Made by a program: the position numbers and the translations under genes. Source: Stictocephala bisonia (Eukaryota > Arthropoda > Insecta > Hemiptera > Membracidae). From it: a stretch of DNA of 64,000 nt. The DNA lies in contig JAQJVL010002633.1 of assembly GCA_035578905.1 (NCBI GenBank), forward strand, positions 24,678 through 88,677, given 5' to 3'. Under the pieces are notes generated by a model. It saw only the letters and a list, made by a program, of their open reading frames with translations. It ran no database searches and was not told where the DNA came from. This document shows positions 26,051 through 38,029 of this stretch, one piece after another. The stretch's first letter is position 1, and each line of letters opens with the position of its first letter.

Positions 26051-26642
26051 TCCTATATATTAAAACAATAGGGTTTTTTAATTCACTCACTTTCCGAGGT
26101 AGTTACTTACCTGATTTTGATGAAATTTGTTTATTCAAAGGATAGTTTTGGTTTCTAAATCGTAGCGGAGCTAGATTTTCGAAATAACCATAGATTTTTG
26201 TTCTACACGGCGTCAAAGAAGCAATGTTATTCTTACGGAGATTAATTTTAATTGACCAGCTGATGGCATAAACATAATGTTAAAGGGTCCAAACAATGTG
26301 TTAGGTTAAACACAGAGAGCAGCACAGTAAAATATCAAGTTAATTATAAAAGAGCGAATACATGTATGTGTGTATGTTATCATCAGCCGTTAAAGAAAAT
26401 TACAATTTTTGAAATAGGCTTAGTAATAACATCGGTTGTTTATAATTATTATACTATAAATAGAGTGCAAATCAAGTGCAGTGAGTGAGCTACTGTAAAT
26501 AAATTTAAATAATATGATTTTACTTAATACAGTTTAATTACTAATATTTGATATCAAAGTTACATGCCGAGGCCGAAGGCCGAGGCATCACGAGCTCAGC
26601 TCGTTACGGGGTTGGCACGCGACGCGTGCAGGGGTATCCTAG
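26051..26642 (+). mobile_element. Non-autonomous Helitron, 592 bp
   Basis: The 5' end is TCCTATATATTAAAAC preceded by A. The 3' end is CTAG (26639-26642) followed by T, which fits Helitron insertion between A and T without target duplication. A perfect 7-bp stem hairpin, GCACGCG-A-CGCGTGC, lies at 26615-26629, about 10 bases before CTAG, as expected for a Helitron terminator. A second small hairpin, CGAGCT-C-AGCTCG, is at 26591-26603, and the 3' 70 bp is G+C-rich in an AT-rich setting. There is no Rep/helicase coding sequence. Confidence 0.82.
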
Positions 26643-27202
26643 TGTTGGATAAAAATATTAGGCTGCTTAGTCTATATTGGGCCCTGAGAAAAAGGTACCT
26701 TTGTTATCATTGGCAAGATAGGACTACCCTTAAGATTTCAAATTGTAGTAAAAGGAAACATAATTAGAAAACAAATCCTTTTTTAGAGGTATCGGTAAGG
26801 TACGATATATTCATAATAAAAATAAATGTTATGGCGTTAGTATAAATACACAAAAAAATAAAAACAATTAATTTTTCGTCGTGGGCGATCGTGTACATCA
26901 TTCTCGAGGGTGCGCCAGCCATCCATTGTTTTTAAAGCCATTCCTGTCACAATGGCACATTCGTCATCGATTCAGTATTGTTGTGGGAGAGTTTGAATTC
27001 CACTTTATATCATATCAAACATTTTATCGATTTACAGATACATCACATAGTTACGTTTTATTACATCTTTTTTTTTAAGGCTCTTTGACAACAGCTATTC
27101 GCTCGTTTTTAGGCATGATTTTTTAAGGTAAATCCACACGAATGAATAAAATTTCTTCCAGCTTTCCCCTATCTTTGAAATATCTGGAAATCATAATGTG
27201 AA
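26643..27202. other. Non-coding stretch
   Basis: Nothing recognised. The frame at 26881-27078 begins at GTG and is not protein-like. Confidence 0.45.
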
Positions 27203-28273
27203 AAAATACATTGTAGTAAACGAATCATTGAAGGTCACTTTATACTGTAATAACGTTGATAAATTAAGTGTACTCCCATAACAAAAAATACATTGTAGTA
27301 AACGAATTATTGAAGGTCACTCTATCCTGTAATAACGTTGATAAATTAAGTGTACTCCCATAACAAAAAATACATTGTAGTAAACGAATCATTGAAGGTC
27401 ACTCTATACTGTAATAAAGTTGATAAATTAAGTGTACTCCCATAACAAAAAATACATTGTAGTAAACGAATCATTGAAGGTCACTCTATACTGTAATAAA
27501 GTTGATAAATTAAGTTTACTCCCATAACAAAAAATACATTGTAGTAAACGAATCATTGAAGGTCACTCTATACTGTAATAACGTTGATAAATTAAGTGTA
27601 CTCCCATAACAAAAAATACATTTTAGTAAACGAATTATTGAAGGTCACTCTATACTGTAATAACGTTGATAAATTAAGTGTACTCCCATAACAAAAAATA
27701 CATTGTAGTAAACGAATTATTGAAGGTCACTCTATATTGTAATAACGTTGATAAATTAAGTGTACTCCCATAACAAAAAATACATTGTAGTAAACGAATT
27801 ATTGAAGGTCACTCTATACTGTAATAACGTTGATAAATTAAGTCTACTCCCATAACAAAACATACATTGTAGTAAACGAATCATTGAAGGTCACTCTATA
27901 CTGTAATAACGTTGATAAATTAAGTCTACTCCCATAACAAAAAATACATTGTAGTAAACGAATCATTGAAGGTCACTCTATACTGAAATTACGTTGATAA
28001 ATTAAGTCTACTCCCATAACAAAAAATACATTGTAGTAAACGAATCATTGAAGGTCACTCTATACTGTAATAACGTTGATAAATTAAGTGTACTCCCATA
28101 ACAAAAAATACATTGTAGTAAACGAATTATTGAAGGTCACTCTATACTGTAATAACGTTGATAAATTAAGTGTACTCCCATAACAAAAAATACATTGTAG
28201 TAAACGAATCATTGAAGGTCACTCTATACTGTAATAACGTTGATAAATTAAGTGTACTCCCATAACAAAAAAT
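27203..28273. repeat. 82-bp satellite, 13 copies
   Basis: The motif ACATTGTAGTAAACGAAT recurs every 82 bp from 27208 to 28192. Copies differ at few sites (C/T in CGAATCATTG, GTGTAC versus TCTAC), so the array is young or homogenised. The unit includes GAAGGTCACTC and GTAATAACGTTGAT. No open frame spans it. Unlike a CRISPR array, the whole unit is repeated and there are no unique spacers. Confidence 0.97.
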
Positions 28274-29735
28274 CTGCTTTCCCTCAAAAATGTTAAGTCA
28301 ATTAAAATGAATAGCTGATTTTTACTATGTGATAAAGTCAGATGATTTCAATCAACCCCAGAGACAAGTTGGGTGATGATCAACTTAAACATTGTAAATA
28401 CAAACAAATTTTTATATGAATTAATAAAATAGGTGTAGTAATATAACATTATTGGACCTTTTAGGGCCAGTGGAGTTGAGTCTAGGTAATTTTTTACATT
28501 TCCGATATTTTTCCCAACGTTCTTAACCATTAAAGCGTTAAAATTAATGTAATAAAGCTATACAATTTTATTCTTAGCTCGATAAAGTTTTTGGAATCCA
28601 ATTTTCTTACGGAAGTACAAATGTAGACATTTTATTTTATACAGTACACACAATAAACTCTCAACACAAACGGCATCAATTTCCCCTAACATACGCACCC
28701 CTGTAATATTTATCTGTGATATTAAATATCTGTTAAGCTTTCGTATTTTTACTATTTAAAAAGACAAAATACTAATACACTTTAAACAGTTATTTATAGT
28801 TTAAAAAGTAAAAATAATAATTCATTTTTTCAGTCGAATTAAAAAAAAATAAAACATGTAAGGTAGTTGAGAATAGATGTAGTGCAATCATACTCCGGAT
28901 GTAGGTTATTTACGTGTTCAAGATATATTTAATGAGGGATGAAAGGGGTGGGGGTTTATTGCCATAGCAACGATTTATTCATTGCCGAGCTAAACATTAA
29001 TGTATTGTAGCTCGACCTTTGACCCGCCAGTGACCTACTTACTGTTGTTCACATAATATAGAAAATTAAGCTCCGTATAAAATGGCTTCAAGTAGAAAAA
29101 GTTATTAAAAACCACTCTTAGATCTCGATTTGATTAATTCTTCACTAACCATAACCAAGTGTATTCTAATCACCATAAATACAACTGCATATCTTATATT
29201 AAAACACTCTTAACATTTCTGACTTATATCTTCATTTTCTTTACAATATTGAATCGATTTGGTATTCTTCTTTCAAGAGGTTTTTTATGTTGGAAGTTTT
29301 AAAATATTGTAAGATTAATATCGACATTTTGTATTATTAGGATGAATTTTATGATTTCTAAAAATGTGTCCGTAATCAGTAACCTCCTCTCTCTCCCCAC
29401 CTAAGATATATAAAATATAACTTGGATTACTGATCAAGTTATCCAGTTAGTTTACGTCATGGCTATTAATAGTTAAAAAAAATACTTGTAATAGTGTAAA
29501 ATATACAAACCATTTTATCAAACAACTACAGCCATTAGCGACTTAATATTGTAATAACAGAAAAACACTCAAATTAATTGTTTACACGGGTGTAATAAGG
29601 AAACAGAATACTACACTAACTAACATTTTTAGATGAGAAAGCAACAACTACAGTTATATTGGCTTAGTAAGAGAGGGGAACCCAAAAAGTAGAGGGGGAA
29701 AATAGTAAGCTCCAAGAAAATTGTATAATTTTATT
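28274..29735. other. AT-rich non-coding stretch
   Basis: No gene or element recognised. Confidence 0.5.
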
Positions 29736-30215
29736 TCAATTTAAGTCGGCCCAAAACATAAACAATTGAATGGATAGGCGCCCAATAAAAAGACTTAAAA
29801 GCAGCAGGTATTACACAGACTGTCACTAGTGTTGTAATCCAGCTACTTGGGGACAAAGTATTGTGGAGATTGTTGGCGATATGTTCTACACTTGATCATC
29901 TTAATATCGACATTGCGTCCGCTCAAAACTTCCATAGAGGTCTGCCCCAGAGACCCGTGCGGTAATCAGTGCCCGGTCATAGTCTAGAGAAGGTAACTGA
30001 GTATTAAATTTATCAGTTAGCTGAAAATCACACCAATATTACGTGGTTCGGCTCCTATGTAAAGATGTTGGTCCCTTTGTTGCCACACTGGCCTTGCCCT
30101 GTTTTATTGGGCTATTAATAAATCACTCTTTTTAAGAAGCAGTTGATCTTAGTAACAATGTCTACCTACACTCATTCATCTACTCTCTCCCTTATATTTG
30201 CCAATGTATGTAAGT
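29736..30215 (-). repeat. Dispersed family A, near-complete copy
   Basis: On the minus strand this copy follows the order of the 33.6 kb copy. Shared blocks are GTAATCCAGCTACTTGGGG, GCGTCCGCTCAA, GTCCGG-like CAGTGCCCGGTC, TTAGCTGAAAATCACACCAA, TACGTGGTTCGGCTCC, GGGCTATTAATAAA and CTACACTCATTCATC. It has no reading frame and no obvious terminal inverted repeat. It may be a SINE-like element, since GTGCAGTGCTGTAATCCAGC near one end is faintly A-box-like, but the class is undetermined. Confidence 0.65.
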
Positions 30216-30702
30216 CTTTTTATATCGGTTACAGTCACAGATTACGGACTTACTAACCTAGTTATTTGTGTGGATGATACACTGATGATATAATACGTCC
30301 ATAAAAATCTCTTAATATCTTAAAATCTTCAGTCGTAAAACCCCTGATAAAATAAGTGTATTGTGTCTTATATTTGTATGAACAAAATCATAAATAAGCT
30401 ATACATTATTTTGATATCTATTGACAGAAAATGAATTTTCAACATATTTAAGGGTTTCGCACTAAGATAAGCAGTGCGTATTTCACGTAAGAATCGGGAA
30501 CGGGCGGATTGGCAGAAGGAACAAACGGAACGGAACGGCGTACTTCTTCCTGGGTCAAGAGACAAGACATCTTGGTTATCGAACAGGAGCATTCCGAAGT
30601 ATGAGTTTTAGAATTTAAATTTGTGAACCATTTGGTTATATTGCTATGTGGACCGGGTAGATTGAACAATTAATCCAAAGTGATTATCTTAATATTCCGA
30701 GT

Positions 30703-30875
30703 CTTTTGGTTTCAGTATGTACCTTTTGGTTTCAGTATGTACCTTTTGGTCTCAGTATGTACCTTTTGGTCTCAGTATGTACCTTTTGGTTTCAGTACGT
30801 ACCTTTTGATCTCAGTATGTACCTTTTGGTCTCAGTATGTACCTTTTGGTCTCAGTATGTACCTTTTGGTCTCAG
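30703..30875. repeat. 20-bp minisatellite, about 9 copies
   Basis: CTTTTGGTYTCAGTATGTAC is repeated exactly every 20 bp from 30703, the last copy breaking off in CTCAGGTAAAG. As the period is not divisible by three, the translated repeat (YVPFGFSMYLLVS) is a by-product and not a gene. Confidence 0.95.
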
Positions 30876-31655
30876 GTAAAGTACCTATTACTTCACCGTC
30901 TTAATCATTTGGCAGTTCTTTGAATCATTAAACCTCAATAAGTTTATTAAAATTTAAATACTGTATACAAATTTAACCACACTTAAAACTAACACTGCGA
31001 TAAAGATGAAAATTAACAAAAAACTACATCAATAAAAGTTTTATTTTTAGGGACATTTTTATTACCGTACTTTTGGATTGTTCCGCGTCTCTTAAACAGT
31101 TAATTTCCCCTAAGTAAAGTACATATAAATACATTTTATTTATTTCTAATGGTTGTAGGTACTATCATTAAAAATACTTATTATGGAAGTAATTTATTAT
31201 ATAAAGGAACATACTTCTAAGTTAGTAACGACAATGTCAGTGCGCTCAACATTTATCTCGCATCATTCATCCCCTTGACTCGGGGTTGTTCCAACTCAGA
31301 TAAATCATCTTTCAGCATTTTTGATTTGACAAATGGTTTTAGCGCTCTGGAGGGCAAAGCAATCCCACGACGATTTCTCTGGAAAATAAGCTTGGTTTTT
31401 TCGCTATAAGCCTAATTCATTAGTGTATTACAGTGATTGGAGACACATATTAGTAAGTAAATTCTTGTATAATTTAAGCGTAGGGATATTCAAGACCTCA
31501 TAAACGAATTTAGAAATAGACCGAGTAAACTTGAACCGAAAAAATCATTGAACCGAAATTTCAAATCAGATCGCATTTCACACTGTAATGTTGCTCTTTT
31601 TAAAAGTAAGTAATAAAGGATTCAAGCCATACAATACATTCGGATTATTATTCAA
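30876..31655. other. AT-rich non-coding stretch
   Basis: Nothing recognised. Confidence 0.5.
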
Positions 31656-32070
31656 ATATGAGATGATGTCACAACTTGTGCGTATTTTAGGACATATATG
31701 AATGTAGGATGACCGGTGTAGTCTTGTTACTAACTGAGTTCAATTTAGTCACAGAGAAAAAGATTCAGAGGTCGAATTTTACAGCCGAGGTGATCAATTA
31801 TAAGTAGATTAAAACTTTTTTAAGTCTGTATACATATATAGTAATACTAAATAAACTAATTGTTCAAGATTTGGGGGAAATAAGGGAGGTGCTGGTCCTG
31901 TCATCTTATGGCAAAGAGGGGCAATAAATACTCAACACACTTAGCCGACACAAATTTAGCGCACTTCTGTTTCCATCTTCTCTGTGATTTAGTTCAAAAA
32001 GGACGATTTATTTATCCCCATGTCAACTAAGGGACCTACAGCTTTGTGTGGGATCAGAACCACTAAAAAT
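31656..32070 (+). repeat. Family A copy interrupted by another repeat
   Basis: About 31660-31800 (GCGTATTTTAGG, GAATGTAGGATGACCGGTGT, CTTGTTACTAACTGAGTTC) and 32015-32060 (CATGTCAACTAAGGGACCTA, GGATCAGAACCAC) are consecutive family A blocks. Between them is a segment with GTGCTGGTCCTGTCATC shared with 19.4 kb, so this may be a nested insertion. Confidence 0.5.
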
Positions 32071-32559
32071 AAAACAGTTTTTAGTATCTAACCTCAATTA
32101 AATCTGAGACCGTCAATTCAAGCCCAGTTTAAAATTTCGAGACATTTCTCGTTTAAGTTTCTCGTGTTTTTTGTTTTTGAAACCAACCAATAACTACTGA
32201 TTTTATTTTGCAATAAAAAATATATATCTGGATTACAAAATCGTAACTTTAGTAGTTACGAAGTAGGTGATTACAAAAATGTAAGCTGTGACCCGTTTCG
32301 TCCTACACCAATCACACAAATCGTAGATAGACAACCACAGTTGGGTGGGGCAATGTTTCTTTGAGGCGTCTAATGAAATGGTTTAACTACAACCGTGTTT
32401 TTCATCACCGAAAGTTGATTTCCCATTTTTAGTCTGTCCAAATAAAAAATTTTTTAAATCTAGTCATCAGATTAAATAGTCAAAACTGTTTTGAAATTTT
32501 TGTTTCCTTATCTCTATTTTATTTTCCTTTTCAACTTTACTCGCCCACTCCCCACAGTC

Positions 32560-32740
32560 CATTATTATGAGTAGAGCACTTATTCAGACAGAGTAAGGGG
32601 TAAGTAAGCGTATCCTCCGACTACTAGAGTACAAGTTGAACACTAACTGATAAAAACTTTCAGTCCAGGAAGGATTCGACCATCCCTACCTCAGGTTCAA
32701 AGTTATACCGCTCAGTCACCGACTCGCCCAACAGATGACG
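32560..32740 (-). mobile_element. tRNA-like SINE, copy 4
   Basis: On the minus strand it begins GGCGAGTCGGTGACTGAGCG (A-box-like) and reaches GGTCGAATCC (B-box) about 45 bases later, a spacing proper for a tRNA promoter. The family body follows (TTTTTATCAGTTAGTGTTCA, CTTACCCCTTACTCTGTCTG). The terminal GATCGGC block is not evident, so the 3' end is truncated or diverged. Confidence 0.65.
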
Positions 32741-33594
32741 TGAAGTTTTTAATCAGTTACGTCACAACTACGTCACGCAAGCTTTCACGAACAAATTGCA
32801 GTAATCCCCGAAAGAGTTGCTAATAGGTCTGTCATATATTTTTAGTGGATCTATAGGTGACAAACATTGAGTAAAGAGATGATTTATAAAGTGTATACAT
32901 AGTTGAATGAAGGTATATAATAATAACCTAGAAAGTTATTATATATCCAGATTATAATAAAGGGATGAAATTAAGTTTTGAGTTAAGCTTGTTAAGCTAA
33001 GTTATATTACCTCAACAAACCCCTTACACACCAAGATGTGTTTTAATTATTTGCATTAACACCTCTAGGGTTGCAACCAGGTCCAATTACGATGTCACGC
33101 TTTATATCCTCAAAAAAAATCATAACATTTATTATATGCTACTATATTTTAGAGGTATTTAACCATAAATTTTTAATCGTTTAAACACTAAACAACAATT
33201 TAAATTTATGTAAAACTGTCACCTAATCATAACTATAGCCTCAGCAGTTTACCCAATTACAAATATTTTGGTTTAAAAACAGTTTTATATTGATATTTTG
33301 ATAAAAGTAAACACACATTTCACAGAAGGGCACGAAGGTTAATCAAAATGCCATTGTGCACAATATCCCATATGGTCTCCGGTAACAATATACACGTCAA
33401 GGTATGTGGATATAGGCCTACCACCGGCAGGTATGATGAACAAGAGAGGTTTGTACAGTTTCCATTCATTTATTTATATTTATTTTTTGTTTGTTTTTTA
33501 TCTAGAATAAAACCTATTTCAGATACCTACAGTAAGAATGAATAAAAAAACAAAACTTTAAAAGTGTCGTTATTCATAATTGCTATTCATTATT
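32741..33594. other. Non-coding stretch
   Basis: No supported gene. An ATG at 33348 opens 65 codons and contains two good-looking 5' splice-site sequences (AAGGTATGT near 33398, CAGGTATGA near 33429), but no downstream exon is recognised. Confidence 0.4.
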
Positions 33595-33995
33595 CATTAG
33601 TAAGACGCCGATCGTCTTATGAGTGGATGAGTGTAATGTTTGTAGATGAACGAGTGTAGTCATTGTCTCTAATTAAGGTCGACTGTTCCTTATAAAGAGC
33701 TATTTATTAATAACCCAATAGCTATTGTAACTAAGTGACGTACAGCTTTACGTGGAATCCTAACCAGGTAGTTTTGTTCCGGTTTTCAGCTAATTGACAC
33801 GCCTAACACTCAGTTATCTCCCTTACACAACATCTGAACCTTAACTACCATCCAAGGATTCAGACTTCTGTAGTAATGCTCACGTTTATGGCAACCATTG
33901 AGCGGACGCCATGTCGGTATTAGGGGATTGAGCATGAATCTCAACACCGTTTTCCCCCAAGTAGCTGGATTACAGCACTGCGCCACCATTCGCAC
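33595..33995 (+). repeat. Dispersed family A, reference copy
   Basis: One of the most complete copies. It starts near GACGCCGATC, runs through TGAGTGTAATG, TTATTAATAACCCAATAGC, TTTACGTGGAATCC, TTTCAGCTAATTGACACG, GAGCGGACGCCATGTCGG and AAGTAGCTGGATTACAGCAC, and ends near GCGCCACCATTCG. It is about 400 bp. The minus-strand frame within it is not maintained in other copies. Confidence 0.7.
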
Positions 33996-34289
33996 TCAGT
34001 AATTTTTCACGTATTAAATAATTAATCTTAGGTTTTTATATTATTATAGGATGATTTTTAAAGCTTAATACTATATTTTAAATGGGTTTATCATGTCAAA
34101 TTTCAGTGTTTGTTGCTTTTCTTAAAATTCATGTTTGGGGTCTGAATTTTTCTAATTTCTGATATTTATGCTAGAGGGTTACTCTGATTTTGTACATATT
34201 AAGCTTGCATTGCCCTCAAACCTATTTATGTTAATATTAAATATTTGTTGACTGCCTTCAGATTATTATTTCATTCATCGACAGCTTCT

Positions 34290-34410
34290 AACGTATTTTA
34301 TGGTGAATTTGAGTGATTACATAAATATGTAATGAGTGGATATGACCTGAGTAGTCTGGTTCACTGAAGGGTAAGTTTTTAGAGGGTTAAGTAAGGAACC
34401 TACGGTTATC
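34290..34410 (+). repeat. Family A fragment
   Basis: GAGTGGATATGACCTGAGTAGTCTGGTTC and the following block parallel the left third of family A at 16.15 kb. Confidence 0.5.
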
Positions 34411-35209
34411 ATTAAATATGAGCCCACTTTCCACCCCTGGTGATAACAAGGCACTTATCGGACAATCCGACCCACTTGTGTTTATAACATTTAGAGGTCA
34501 TTTGTTCAATTTTATACAATATCCTTGGATTTAATGAGCCATCATCAAGTGAAAAATATAAAAATACGTAATAAAAGTAACCATTAATCAACCGCATTTT
34601 TATTTGACAGGAATGGCTTTAAAATCAAATATAATTTAAAAAATTACATTAAAAATACATTTTGATAGATTTATCTGTAGATCACTACACTAACATGTTG
34701 TTTATATATGCTGATCATTATTACAGATTAGTCAATATGCAACGATCGAGAACACCCTGCATGAATGAACTGGTTCCCGGAAACGTAGTGGAAATAAATT
34801 GCAATGAGCTGAGGAGATCTGAGGAAAACATCAAAGTCCTTTACACCCGTTAAATATCAACCCCTACGAACTGCGCTGCTAATGTGTTTCCGAGGGGTAG
34901 TTTCAGTCATGTTTAAAGTTTATTTATACGTTTCTCTTCCCTTAACTAGGTCACTATTCCGTCTAAAGAGTAGTGTTATATTTTTATAAAACATATATTC
35001 CTCTTTTATGTTAAATTGGGTACTTTTATGAAAAGGCGCCTTTGTTCCTTAAAAAAGGCTGCCGCGTTTATATATCGTTTTCCGTTCAATTTAAAGTCCA
35101 TCTAAAGAATAAGTCTCATGGTTTAAAATAGAATTACTAACGTACATTTTAGATAATTAAAAAATATAAGTTTAAGAAAGTTTTTTTAATGAATTACTTT
35201 ACACGTTAT
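34411..35209. other. Non-coding stretch with a possible exon-like frame
   Basis: From an ATG near 34736 an open frame of about 39 codons ends at TAA near 34850, preceded by TTATTACAG, a plausible 3' splice site. There is no domain match that I recognise and no partner exon, so no gene is called. Confidence 0.3.
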
Positions 35210-36200
35210 GACATATTATCGTGACTCTCAAAGTGTTGGAAACCCCTAATGGAGAGTGCTCTGGGGCCAAATTATTGAAGTTTCCAACTACTTAGTGACG
35301 TGTGAAGCCGAGCCCAAGCCTCCAAATATAATCGTGACTCACACAGTGTTAGAGAGACCTAATGGAGAGTGCTCTAGAGCCAAATTACTGAAGTTTCCAA
35401 CTACTTAGTGACGTGTGAAGCCGATCCCAAGCCTCCAAATATTATCGTGACTCACACAGTGTTGAAGAGACCTAATGGAGAGTGCTCTAGAGCCAAATTA
35501 CTGAAGTTTCCAACTACTTAGTGACGTGTGAAGCCGATCCCAAGCCTCCAAATATTATCGTGACTCACACAGTGTTGAAGAGACCTAATGGAGAGTGCTC
35601 TAGAGCCAAATTACTGAAGTTTCCAACTACTTAGTGACGTGTGAAGCCGAGCCCAAGCCTCCAAATATAATCGTGACTCACACAGTGTTAGAGAGACCTA
35701 ATGGAGAGTGCTCTAGAGCCAAATTACTGAAGTTTCCAACTACTTAGTGACGTGTGAAGCCGATCCCAAGCCTCCAAATATTATCCTGACTCACACAGTG
35801 TTGGAGAGACCTAATGGAGAGTGCTTTGGGGCCAAATTACTGAAGTTGCCAACTACTTAGTGACGTGTGAAGCCGAGCCCCGAGCCTCCACATATTATCG
35901 TGACTCACACAGTGTTGGAGAGACCTAATGGAGAGTGCTCTAGAGCCAAATTACTGAAGTTTCCAACTACTTAGTGACGTGTGAAGCCGATCCCAAGCCT
36001 CCAAATATTATCGTGACTCACATAGTGTTGGAGAGACCTAATGGAGAGTGCTCTCGGGCCAAATTACTGAAGTTGCCAACTACTTAGTGATGTGTGAAGC
36101 CGAGCCCCAAGCATCCACATATTAGCGTGACCCAATAGTGATGGAGAGAACTAACGGGGAGTGTTCTGAGCCCAAATTACTGAAGACTCCCACTTGTGAG
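35210..36200. repeat. 113-bp satellite, about 9 copies
   Basis: GTGACTCACACAGTGTTGGA recurs at 35221, 35334, 35447, 35560, 35673, 35786, 35900, 36013 and 36127, a period of 113 (one unit 114). Conserved blocks are ACCTAATGGAGAGTGCTCT, CCAAATTACTGAAGTTTCC and ACTTAGTGACGTGTGAAGCC. The end copies are most diverged, and the final one degenerates after CTGAAGACTCCCAC. It has no common reading frame and no unique spacers. Confidence 0.97.
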
Positions 36201-38029
36201 AGTCATTTTATCTAACGTTCCGGGTAACAAAATTCCACTGTTTGTAAATTTCGGTAATTTGTTAATCGACGTAGTGTACAAATTTGCACTTTGTATATGA
36301 ACTGGTCCATATAATATTCTGAAATCTATTTAATTTAGCATTACATAAAATGTTGTTACATTAAATGAGCCAAAAATACAGGAATTCATAAACTCAAAAT
36401 GCTTGAAAACCACTTTCATTAATTAACAGGGACAACACTTTGTCTTTTTTCCCTTATTCATAACAATAACAAATATCTGACATTAAACTGACTCGTTCTA
36501 TTAATGTATTATTTATCAAAATGTTGTAAGGCAGAAAATAATGACTGTGTTGATATCCAGACGCCTTTCATCGCATATTTGTTTTAAAGATCGAAAGTTT
36601 TAAAAGACTAAAACAATTTAAATTAAATATACCCGTAATTGAAACTATAACAGAAGGTATAAATGACGAAAATCCCTTAATTACTATGTATCACAGCTTC
36701 ACATTTTGTAGGCCGTACAGTAAAGTTTTATAGTATTTTTTAAATGTATTTGAAAAAGAATATATTTTGAGCAATTTCAACACTACTTGTATTAATTAAG
36801 CCTAGAAGTATGATTTTGTTTTCTAAACCTTTATCGAAAAATACAATACTCCAAACATACGTTGAACATTTGAAAACGAGACGAAAAATTTAAAATCCTT
36901 AAAATTATATAGAGTATGTATTTCCGTCATGTAAGGGATTTCCAACTATAACTCGCAACAGAATTGAACATATAAAACACCCCTTGTAACCCGGTGGAGT
37001 ACTTAATATAATGTGAAATGTCTCAAATAGGGCTGTAATCGGTATGTTTTTATTAGAGTTGTTACTTTATCTAAACAGGATCACGAATGTTTGTTTGTTT
37101 TACATATCTGACTGCCTTCTTCAGAGGGTAACACAGTCAAGTTGACGCCCTTACGTTAAATCAAAATTGTAATTAAGTAAAATTAAATGATCCAAATTAA
37201 TTAAGTTTAGAACACAATTACAGACGAATATACATTGAAATATTTATTAATTCTTTGCTAAAATCTCAAATATAACTTTTTTATCAGACGATTTCATAAG
37301 TAACCATTTACTCCTACAACTATTTTGAAGATTTTATCATAATGTATAATTTAATTTAGTCTTCCTGGTAATTTGTTAGGTGATATTTCAAAGCATAATA
37401 GAAGTACAATTTTACTTGTTTTCATAGAAAACCAATTTATGATTTATAATTATGTAAAATTATATCACAACAAAGTTATTATTTTAATTACACAGTCTCT
37501 AGAAGCATTATAAAGTAGAACTTGAACATGGCTGGGGACATCCCCTAGATCAATATAGGGTGTCCGTGAGGGGGTGAGCCTATACAATACATTTCACATG
37601 ACAACAATGTAACAAACATTTATCATGTGGAGGTTTGAATACATGAACAAAATTCTTCAATGTTCAAAGAATATTCTTGAATAATCAGAATTCAATATTC
37701 TTCTATATTCAACCCTTCATCAAAATTATGGTTAGGTGAAAGAGAGAACCTTTTAGTCCTAACCTCACCAATTGTTTGTACAATAAAGTTACTTTTCATT
37801 TAATTCATTTCTTGTATCTAACTAGGGGATATTATGAACTGTGATCTGTATGTCAATCGTCAATTTAGATCTATACATTTCGAACTTTACAACACTTAAA
37901 ATCTGTATTGAAATCTGTATTGTTACAGCAATACACAATAAAATGTTGTTTATAACGTGTAACGAGCATTTTTGGTAAGAAATGGCATCTAAATTCATAA
38001 ATCAGCTGATTGCATTAAGCATACCGTAC
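36201..38029. other. AT-rich stretch with a LINE-tail-like block
   Basis: About 37733-37810 (GGTTAGGTGAAAGAGAG, TTAGTCCTAACCTCACC, CAATAAAGTTACTTTTCATT) resembles the tail nested in the hAT element at 12.1-12.3 kb. No gene is seen. Confidence 0.45.

Noticed and set aside
27203..28273. CRISPR-like appearance of the regular arrays (also 35.2-36.2 and 62.2-62.6 kb)
   Set aside because: The full unit repeats without unique spacers, and the setting is eukaryotic.
33348..33545. ATG frame with two good 5' splice-site sequences, a possible first exon
   Set aside because: No matching acceptor-linked coding exon could be recognised downstream.
34662..34853. Exon-like frame ending in ELRRSEENIKVLYTR after a plausible 3' splice site
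   Set aside because: No partner exon or known domain; kept only as a note in the stretch entry.
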